13,010 nt of DNA, from positions 1-13,010 of the forward strand of contig JAOUDB010000033.1 of NCBI GenBank assembly GCA_029859485.1, given 5' to 3'. Each line of letters begins with the position of its first letter. The stretch's first letter is position 1. The notes under the pieces are model-generated. The model saw only the letters and a program-made list of their open reading frames with translations, was not told the origin of the DNA and did no database searches. This document shows positions 8,143-13,010 of the stretch, one piece after another. The translations under genes and the position numbers were made by a program. The DNA is from Desulfuromonadales bacterium (GTDB lineage: Bacteria; Desulfobacterota; Desulfuromonadia; Desulfuromonadales; BM103).

Positions 8143-9309
8143 ATGGCCGAAAAACTTGGCGAGTTACTGATCAAGAAGAACCTGTTGACCCAGGCTCAGC
8201 TCGAAGAAGCGCTGCAAGCGCAGGTCATTTTCGGCGGTAAGCTTGGGACGGTCCTCATCGAAATGGGACTGATCACAGAAGACATTCTGGCCGAGATTCT
8301 GGAACAGCTCATCAACATCCCATGTGCAAAACCTGGCCAACTGCAGAACATCCCCGATAACGTCATAAAAATCATCAGCCCGGAGCAGGCTGAGAAGCAT
8401 AAGGTCATGCCAGTTTCTGTCATTGGCAAGAAATTGACCCTGGCCATGGCCGACCCACGCAACCTGCAGTCGATCGACGAGATCTCCTTTCGTACTGGCT
8501 ACATCGTGATGCCGATTCTGGCTCTCGAAGTTCGCCTGGTCTTTGCCCTGGAAAGTTACTACGGCATCAAGCGCACCATGCGCTATATCGCGCCGCCGAA
8601 ACAGGTGCGCGAAGAGCTGAACCAGCTCCACGTTTTGGAAACTGCGGACAGCACGGTCGAAGCCCGTGACACAGATGAAGAGCTGGGAGCACTCGGATCC
8701 GAGCAAATCTATGAGAAACCGGCTACCGAACCAGCACAGCCTGTGGCAGCTGCGGAAGTCGTGGAAGACGAGATCGAGGAGTTGGATGACGATGACTTGA
8801 TCGAAGAGCTGGAAGATGAAGAGATTACGCTAGCGACGACAGCCCAGACTCTGATTGGCATCACCGATCGTAACGATGTCGCCGATGCGGTTATCGCCTA
8901 TCTCGGGGCCAACTACACACGGGCGGCCCTGTTCATGGTCGTAGCAGGGCAAGTGACCGGGTGGCGATCTGCAAAAGGTGGGCAACCGATTCCAGGCTTT
9001 GAGCAGTTTCAGCTACCACTCTCAGAGCCGTCGGTACTAAAAACCGCTGTTGAAAGCAACAGCTTCTTCCTCGGTCCCGTACCACAGAGTGGCGCGAACC
9101 TGGCGCTGACGACCTTTCTGGGCAAGCCAGCCCCCCAGTCAGCACTGCTGATGCCTATGAGCATGCTGGGCCGCGTCGTCGGACTGATCTACGTTGACGA
9201 CCCCAAAGCGGACCTGTCTGAAGCAGTCGTGGATGTCCAACAGCTCTCCAGCAAAGCATTGATGGCCTTTGAGATCCTCATACTGCACAACAAGATTCTC
9301 AGAGTTTGA
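8143..9309 (+). CDS. Orphan MshEN (GspE N-terminal domain) protein with acidic linker and GAF-like C-terminus
   Basis: A 388-residue cytosolic protein with no signal peptide or membrane segment. The first 56 residues hold two tandem copies of the 24-residue motif described for MshEN domains that bind c-di-GMP, separated by five residues (4-27 and 33-56). The first starts KLGELL and ends ALQAQ; the second starts KLGTVL. Deviations are Lys for Arg at position 1, Asn for Gly in copy one, and loss of the last Gln in copy two. Residues about 60-145 complete the T2SSE N-terminal fold. Next come a very acidic linker (about 206-228) and a GAF-like alpha/beta region (about 232-388; GRVVGLIYVDD at 343-353). 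The GspE/PilB ATPase domain with its Walker motifs is absent. The ATG has AAGGGA at 8131-8136. It lies in one operon with the M23 gene and the following phosphodiesterase. Its role as a c-di-GMP effector is inferred. Confidence 0.82.
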   Translation: MAEKLGELLIKKNLLTQAQLEEALQAQVIFGGKLGTVLIEMGLITEDILAEILEQLINIPCAKPGQLQNIPDNVIKIISPEQAEKHKVMPVSVIGKKLTLAMADPRNLQSIDEISFRTGYIVMPILALEVRLVFALESYYGIKRTMRYIAPPKQVREELNQLHVLETADSTVEARDTDEELGALGSEQIYEKPATEPAQPVAAAEVVEDEIEELDDDDLIEELEDEEITLATTAQTLIGITDRNDVADAVIAYLGANYTRAALFMVVAGQVTGWRSAKGGQPIPGFEQFQLPLSEPSVLKTAVESNSFFLGPVPQSGANLALTTFLGKPAPQSALLMPMSMLGRVVGLIYVDDPKADLSEAVVDVQQLSSKALMAFEILILHNKILRV

Positions 9310-9896
9310 ACTACCTCGTCCACCTCTATCTCTCCGGATCGGATCCAGAGATTCAACTTGGCGGCCTGATGGGTGACTTTGTCAAAGGCCGCATCCCTAC
9401 AGATTATCCCGAAAAAATCGCCCTGGGTTTACACCTGCATCGTCGGATCGACAGCCTCGCTCAGAACAGTCCACACACACGTCGTAGCCGTCAAAGACTT
9501 GACCCAAAGTTCGGTCACGGTCGCGGCATCATCGTCGACATTTTCTACGATCACTTTCTCGCAGCAAACTGGCTCGACTATTCTCCTGTTCCCCTGGAAA
9601 GCTACGCAGCAGATTTCTACACACTGCTGCAAAGCTCTCATCGGCAACTACCAGAAGGTTTAAAGCAAATAGCCCCGCGCATGATTGAATACAACTGGCT
9701 GGTTTCTTATCAACACCGCGAGGTGGTCGGCAAGACTCTACACAGAATCGCCCAACGCCTGAGCAGACCCCTGCCCCTCGCCGAAGGCATTGATGACCTT
9801 GTCGCTCACGAAGGCTCGTTGCTGGAGGATTTTGCAGGGTTCCTGAATCAAGCAACACTATTTGTGCAGGAGGATTTTGATATTACGGTGAGATAA
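9306..9896 (+). CDS. acpH: Acyl-carrier-protein phosphodiesterase (AcpH family)
   Basis: AcpH hydrolyses the 4'-phosphopantetheine arm from holo-acyl carrier protein, giving apo-ACP. The family has an HD-like metal site. The 196-residue product is close to E. coli AcpH (193) and shares its N-terminus (MNYLVHLYLSG against MNFLAHLHL). It also has GDFVKG (D24), the GLHLHRRID block (H43, H45, D49) and a D-x3-DHF motif (D78, D82, H83), followed by a Trp-rich region (W89 and NWLVSYQ at about 150-156). The start is TTG at 9306, which overlaps the TGA of the upstream gene by four bases. The N-terminal match supports it, and translation is probably coupled because no strong ribosome-binding site is visible. 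The MarC gene converges on it with an 11-base gap that has no terminator, so the 3' ends of the two transcripts may overlap. Confidence 0.88.
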   Translation: MNYLVHLYLSGSDPEIQLGGLMGDFVKGRIPTDYPEKIALGLHLHRRIDSLAQNSPHTRRSRQRLDPKFGHGRGIIVDIFYDHFLAANWLDYSPVPLESYAADFYTLLQSSHRQLPEGLKQIAPRMIEYNWLVSYQHREVVGKTLHRIAQRLSRPLPLAEGIDDLVAHEGSLLEDFAGFLNQATLFVQEDFDITVR

Positions 9897-9907
9897 GTCG
9901 CGCAGGG

Positions 9908-10513
9908 TCAACCAGTCATGATCTGGCGTACACCGTCAGCAATAAACTGAATTGCCAGCGCAGCAAGGATAACCCCAAGCAGACGGCGCAGGATATCGTC
10001 ACCGGTTCGACCTATCAAGTCTTTGACCCGGTTTGCCGAGGAGAGCGCGAGGTAGGTGAGAAGGTAGGTGACCAGAACTGCGGCCACTAGGGAAAGGCTC
10101 CCCGAAACTGTCGGTGTTTGAGAAAAGAGTAGAATCGTTACCGTCAGGCATCCGGGACCGGACAACAACGGAATCGACATCGGGAAGACTGAGATATCAA
10201 CCTCTTCGCCACTCTCCCATTTCTTGCCGGTTTCCCCCTTGGTCACCATGTTGAACGCAGTAATGAAGAGAAGCAGTCCGCCGGACACCCGTAAAGCCTC
10301 AATGCTGATGCCGAGTTTGGTCAGCAGTGCCTGACCAAAGAAGGCAGAGACCAGCACGATCGCAGCCGCAATAAGCGTCGAACGCAACGCCATGCGCTTT
10401 GCATAAGCCCGCTCACACCCCTTAGTCAAACTATGAAAGATCAGCGCGGTACCAATCGGATCGATGACAACAAAATAAGATGTCAGGGCATGTAAAAAGA
10501 TATCAGTGAACAT
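9908..10513 (-). CDS. MarC family (UPF0056) integral membrane protein
   Basis: Inner-membrane protein of the MarC family, 201 residues, the usual length. Once linked to multiple antibiotic resistance, the family has no settled function. About six membrane segments can be seen (near 5-27, 43-62, 68-90, 112-132, 138-158 and 177-197). The family signatures VIDPIGTALIF (16-26) and FPMSIPLLSGPG (110-121) are present. The ATG at 10513 has only a weak GGAAC ribosome-binding site at 10518-10522, but it begins right before the first helix, as family members do. A good promoter lies about 50 bases upstream (10562-10590), so the gene is probably expressed alone. It converges with acpH. Confidence 0.92.
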   Translation of the reverse strand: MFTDIFLHALTSYFVVIDPIGTALIFHSLTKGCERAYAKRMALRSTLIAAAIVLVSAFFGQALLTKLGISIEALRVSGGLLLFITAFNMVTKGETGKKWESGEEVDISVFPMSIPLLSGPGCLTVTILLFSQTPTVSGSLSLVAAVLVTYLLTYLALSSANRVKDLIGRTGDDILRRLLGVILAALAIQFIADGVRQIMTG

Positions 10514-10561
10514 CTCTGTTCCAGTCTTGATGAAAAAATTAAGGCGACAGCTGTGTGATCG

Positions 10562-10590
10562 TTTCTACCCCAGGCCTGCCAGGGTGTCAA
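10562..10590 (-). promoter_or_regulatory. Sigma70-like promoter for the MarC gene
   Basis: Reading the minus strand, a perfect TTGACA -35 box (10585-10590) is separated by 17 bases from a TAGAAA -10 box (10562-10567, four of six to consensus). Transcription would start near 10555 and give a leader of about 42 bases before the MarC ATG at 10513. Confidence 0.65.
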
Positions 10591-10608
10591 CGTAAAGGGC
10601 TTATACGT

Positions 10609-10642
10609 GGAGGGACACAACAGGCTTCTATGGCGTCCCTCT
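10609..10642 (-). terminator. Possible weak stem-loop downstream of the PepSY gene
   Basis: GAGGGAC (10610-10616) and GTCCCTC (10635-10641) form a 7-bp stem, extended by one wobble pair (10609/10642), with an 18-base loop. It lies about 20 bases after the stop of the PepSY-associated gene (10661, minus strand) and before the MarC promoter, where a terminator is expected. There is no T-tract, so termination here would not be classic intrinsic. Confidence 0.28.
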
Positions 10643-10660
10643 TAAGTTATGGAGGAGCGA

Positions 10661-11206
10661 TCAAAGATAAAGGATCAGGAAGAAAACGGGAACGACGACC
10701 CCGACACCTGTCAATACGAGCCCCCGCCTTAAAGTCTTGCGGCGAAGCATAAAGAGACCGCTGATGGCCAGAAATGCAAGGGCGATAGCGTAAAGGTCAG
10801 CGAACCAGGTCCAGGCTTTTTTCGGGTGGTTGAGGTGCAGGAAATTCATCTCGCGCAGAACGGGCCGGGGGATGGCACGATCGTGAACAACGTGACCGCT
10901 TGGCAGGTCGACCGTAATCGAACGCCCTTCGACAAAGAGCTGCAAGCTGTTTCGGTCAGGCCGGTAGCTGCTTTCAAGTTTGCCCGGTTCACTGAGGCGC
11001 TCAAGGATCGTAAGCGCGGTTGCGGCGTCCGCAGGGTTGCCGACAACCGGGCCGATATTGGTTTCGACCCGCTCTACACTGTAACTCGGGTTCCACTGTT
11101 GGATATGATTGACCGCCACGCCAGAGATGGCGTAGAGCAAGGTCAATCCGATACAGAGGAAACCGATGTCACGGTGCAGCAGGTAATTCCAGCGCCGCCA
11201 GCTCAT
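10661..11206 (-). CDS. PepSY-associated transmembrane protein
   Basis: A 181-residue membrane protein of the PepSY-associated TM-helix type. Segments are seen at about 13-33, 134-154 and 162-181, with an extracytoplasmic loop of about 100 residues between the first two. The N-terminal RRWNYLLHRDIGF and the LHLNHPKKAWTWFADLYA block (123-140) are typical of the family. Conserved His residues (H11, H34, H124, H127) lie near the membrane faces and could hold heme or metal, as proposed for related PepSY reductases; that is inference. It starts six bases after the stop of the DUF4920-type gene with no clear ribosome-binding site, suggesting translational coupling and a shared transcript. The family often occurs near metal or siderophore uptake genes, but no such gene is visible in this window. 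Confidence 0.82.
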   Translation of the reverse strand: MSWRRWNYLLHRDIGFLCIGLTLLYAISGVAVNHIQQWNPSYSVERVETNIGPVVGNPADAATALTILERLSEPGKLESSYRPDRNSLQLFVEGRSITVDLPSGHVVHDRAIPRPVLREMNFLHLNHPKKAWTWFADLYAIALAFLAISGLFMLRRKTLRRGLVLTGVGVVVPVFFLILYL

Positions 11207-11212
11207 GCTTAT

Positions 11213-11677
11213 CTAAACACCATCGATCGAGGCACCGAGACCACGAATACGCAAAACAGTTTCACCGGAAGTCACCGAGGCAGGATCAAAATCAATACCC
11301 TTCTCTTCCGCATGATGTTTGCGCCGCTTGATGACTTCCTCACGGGTCAACACCATACTCTCCACGACCCCCTCAACAGTAGCGACCTTGCCGCGAGCTT
11401 CCATCGGGAAGACGATCTCTCCATCGGTTACCTTAATACGGATTTTCTCAAAATCACGATCGCCTGCCAGATAGATCCAGCAGCCCCTTTTGCTGCATAC
11501 GTCGATGACCAGTCCGGAGACTTTGACTTTTTTACCGACATAGTCTGCTGGGGCATCAAGAATCGCGGAGATCGCCGTCTCTTCGGACAGGGTGACGCCA
11601 TTGCCGAAATCTTTGGCAAAAGCAGTGACCGGGGACAACATGGCTACAAGCAGAAAGGTGACTAGGAAAGTACGCAT
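11213..11677 (-). CDS. Exported DUF4920-type protein with CxxxxC motif
   Basis: A 154-residue secreted or periplasmic protein. Residues 1-21 form a clear signal peptide (MRTFLVTFLLVAMLSPV, with A-F-A before the likely cut after 21). The body is a small beta-rich domain: FGNGVTL...ISAIL, then YVGKKVKVSGLVIDVCSKRGCWIYL (about 46-70; C61 and C66), then KIRIKV and VATVEGVVE. This layout fits the DUF4920 family, whose function I do not know. The start is the ATG at 11677, supported by AAGGAG at 11684-11689 six bases upstream. An upstream in-frame ATG at 11704 would place that site inside the gene and spoil the signal peptide. The two Cys could form a disulfide or bind a metal. It is followed closely by the PepSY-associated gene and has its own promoter at 11713-11742. 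Confidence 0.8.
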   Translation of the reverse strand: MRTFLVTFLLVAMLSPVTAFAKDFGNGVTLSEETAISAILDAPADYVGKKVKVSGLVIDVCSKRGCWIYLAGDRDFEKIRIKVTDGEIVFPMEARGKVATVEGVVESMVLTREEVIKRRKHHAEEKGIDFDPASVTSGETVLRIRGLGASIDGV

Positions 11678-11712
11678 GATTTGCTCCTTAAAGGTAATGG
11701 ACAACGGAACGC

Positions 11713-11742
11713 ATCATACTTTTTGAATATATTGCAAGTCAA
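11713..11742 (-). promoter_or_regulatory. Sigma70-like promoter for the DUF4920-PepSY unit
   Basis: On the minus strand, TTGACT (11737-11742, five of six) and TATGAT (11713-11718, five of six) are spaced by 18 bases in an AT-rich setting. Transcription would begin near 11706, leaving a leader of about 29 bases that contains the AAGGAG site for the ATG at 11677. This also supports the shorter start of that gene, because the longer one would begin almost at the transcription start. Confidence 0.7.
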
Positions 11743-11784
11743 CACACAAAAACAATGCGCCAATGCAATTATCAAATGCACCAT

Positions 11785-11800
11785 TAAATACAGGTATTTA
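11785..11800. promoter_or_regulatory. Perfect 16-bp dyad between the radical SAM gene and the DUF4920 promoter
   Basis: TAAATAC-AG-GTATTTA is a perfect 7-2-7 palindrome lying 43 bases upstream of the -35 box of the DUF4920 unit and 21 bases after the radical SAM stop. It may be an operator or part of a weak 3' hairpin of the radical SAM transcript. Between it and the promoter the motif CAATGC occurs twice, eight bases apart (11753 and 11761), with a variant CAAATGC at 11773. Confidence 0.35.
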
Positions 11801-11820
11801 CGGACGGTGAAGTAGGTGCG

Positions 11821-13010
11821 TCAGGAAAGAATCGGCCACTCCGTCTGGTATCCAGGCGGGAAAAAGGTCTCCCTGGTCCGGTTGAAATAGCCGTACTGCA
11901 GGCTGGGGAAGCGTGCCTTATGCATTTTAAGCATTCCAACCATACCAACGCCCTTGCCTGTCACTTGCAGTGAATCAAGATAGAGTACCGGGTCAAGGCT
12001 TAAGTTACGCATCTGGATCATATCAACACCAACCAGGTCAATCAGCTCACCCATGGCCTCGATCTCATCCTCGCGATCGGTCACACCAGGAAAGACCAGG
12101 TAATTGAGCATCAGGTAAAGACCGGCCGCTTTAGCCCGTTTCAGGGATTCAACCACATCGGCAAAACGATAACCACATGGCCGGTAATAGGCGTTGTAGA
12201 GATGTTCCTGGGCCGAGTTGAGTGAGACACGGATCGATTCCACGCCCGCAGCTGCCAGCTTATCTATGGCATCAGGTAAAGAAGCGTTGCTGTTAAAATT
12301 GATCGTACCGCGTTCTGTCTGATGGCGCATTTCACGCACCGCTTCGCTGATCACATCTGACTGCATGATCGGGTCACCTTCACAGCCCTGGCCGAAAGAA
12401 ACGATCGCGTTCTTTGCTTCTTTGAGGTGCGGCACCGCCACTTCACAAAGCTCTTTAACGGTAGGGACGAACGTCAGACGCTCCTGACTGGAAGGACAAC
12501 AGTCTGATTCCTGTTTGGAGATACAACCAACGCAACGGGAATTGCATGTAGGCGAAGTCGGCAGCGGCGCTTCCCAGCGGCGGAAGAAAAGATTCTTGGC
12601 GGCAAAACAATGGTAATCGAGAGCACAGCGCGACAGCTGCTCCAGCAGTCGATTGCCCGGGTTGTCTTGCAGGGTCTTGTTCACCAGGGGAACAAGTTTA
12701 CGATCATCGAAGTGATAAGGTTGCCACTGGTTGTTACGATCGACCTGGACACCGGCTACGTAAAAACGCTCTTCCTCAGCGCACCAACCGACCGCAGTGT
12801 AAGACCAGAGCGGCAAGGTCTGTTCCTTACTTCGGTAATCAGCTGCAGGCAGCAAGGTGCGGGTATAGCCAGGAGTCAGAAAAGCCGAAACCGCCTGAAT
12901 AGAACCTCCGCCCCATTGCTTGGGAAGGCGATCAGCCGTAATCTGCTTGCCGCTGCGACGGTCGAAACCGATCGGCGGTGTCTGCGGTATGGTGAAAAGA
13001 CGACTGCCTT
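11821..13010 (-). CDS. Radical SAM protein of unknown function, 5' partial
   Basis: The frame is open to the right edge. A TTG at 12855 could be taken as the start, but the 51 codons upstream of it (to 13008) are open and protein-like (with a PPIGFDRRSGK stretch), so the gene begins outside the window. At least 395 residues are visible. The 4Fe-4S motif CNSRCVGC (C-x3-C-x2-C) is encoded at 12523-12546, followed by SFGQGCEGDP (glutamate-type SAM-binding motif) and a TIM-barrel pattern (INFNSN, SIRVSLNSA, MLNYLVFPGV). The cluster motif lies at least 155 residues in, after a separate N-terminal region, unlike most family members, where it is near the start. More Cys residues follow it (a CC pair about eight residues on). 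No C-terminal SPASM Cys array is seen. I do not recognise the substrate; the protein resembles uncharacterised Geobacter radical SAM proteins. Confidence 0.85.
   Translation of the reverse strand, partial: GSRLFTIPQTPPIGFDRRSGKQITADRLPKQWGGGSIQAVSAFLTPGYTRTLLPAADYRSKEQTLPLWSYTAVGWCAEEERFYVAGVQVDRNNQWQPYHFDDRKLVPLVNKTLQDNPGNRLLEQLSRCALDYHCFAAKNLFFRRWEAPLPTSPTCNSRCVGCISKQESDCCPSSQERLTFVPTVKELCEVAVPHLKEAKNAIVSFGQGCEGDPIMQSDVISEAVREMRHQTERGTINFNSNASLPDAIDKLAAAGVESIRVSLNSAQEHLYNAYYRPCGYRFADVVESLKRAKAAGLYLMLNYLVFPGVTDREDEIEAMGELIDLVGVDMIQMRNLSLDPVLYLDSLQVTGKGVGMVGMLKMHKARFPSLQYGYFNRTRETFFPPGYQTEWPILS

Noticed and set aside
7484..8706. Long minus-strand frames opposite the M23 and MshEN genes
   Set aside because: They mirror strongly supported genes in the other strand, lack ribosome-binding sites and show no family features.
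10555..10752. A 65-codon plus-strand frame between the MarC and PepSY genes
   Set aside because: It starts at the MarC transcription start, crosses the MarC promoter and runs into the PepSY gene. It has no recognisable family or clear ribosome-binding site.
10826..11665. A 279-codon plus-strand open frame covering most of the PepSY-associated and DUF4920-type genes
   Set aside because: It is antisense to two genes with recognisable families, a signal peptide, a good ribosome-binding site and a good promoter. The translated product has no recognisable domain or sensible membrane or core pattern.
11766..11785. Possible Fur box (minus-strand TGATAAT) near the DUF4920-PepSY promoter
   Set aside because: Only one half-site fits; the matching inverted half is absent, so the iron-control idea is not supported by sequence.
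1..13010. Mobile island, defence system, CRISPR or phage content
   Set aside because: No integrase, transposase, nuclease-helicase pair, toxin-antitoxin pair, tRNA-flanked borders or repeat-spacer pattern was seen; all genes belong to widespread chromosomal families.

Overview
The window looks like ordinary chromosome from a Desulfuromonadales-type bacterium (Geobacter, Desulfuromonas or Pelobacter relatives). This is inferred from the gene families, the moderate GC content and the presence of an orphan secretion-ATPase N-terminal-domain protein and a Geobacter-like radical SAM protein; no rRNA or other marker confirms it. I found no tRNA, rRNA, CRISPR array, transposase or phage gene. Ten protein-coding genes are supported. 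The first and last run off the window edges.

Left part, plus strand: an M16C presequence-protease-like metallopeptidase (1-2927, 5' partial), a low-specificity L-threonine aldolase (3110-4153) and a SrkA/YihE-type protein kinase (4375-5367). A strong stem-loop follows the protease. A large imperfect inverted repeat (4212-4320) lies between the aldolase and the kinase. Convergent to these is an M20 PepT-like aminopeptidase (5427-6563, minus).

Middle, plus strand: a probable three-gene operon (6803-9896). It encodes a membrane-anchored M23 endopeptidase with an unusual Cys in the third zinc-ligand position, an orphan MshEN-type (candidate c-di-GMP-binding) protein with an acidic linker and a GAF-like tail, and an acyl-carrier-protein phosphodiesterase. 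The last gene starts with a TTG that overlaps the preceding stop by four bases.

Right part, minus strand: a MarC-family membrane protein with its own good sigma70-like promoter (10562-10590); a two-gene unit made of an exported DUF4920-type protein and a PepSY-associated transmembrane protein, driven by another good promoter (11713-11742); and a radical SAM protein of unknown function (11821 to the right edge, 5' partial).

The gene content is mostly conserved housekeeping and envelope functions, not an obvious accessory island. The items most worth a second look are the M23/MshEN/AcpH operon, the His-to-Cys change in the M23 site, the 4.2-kb inverted-repeat element, and the DUF4920/PepSY pair. 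No clear new multi-gene defence or mobile system is visible.
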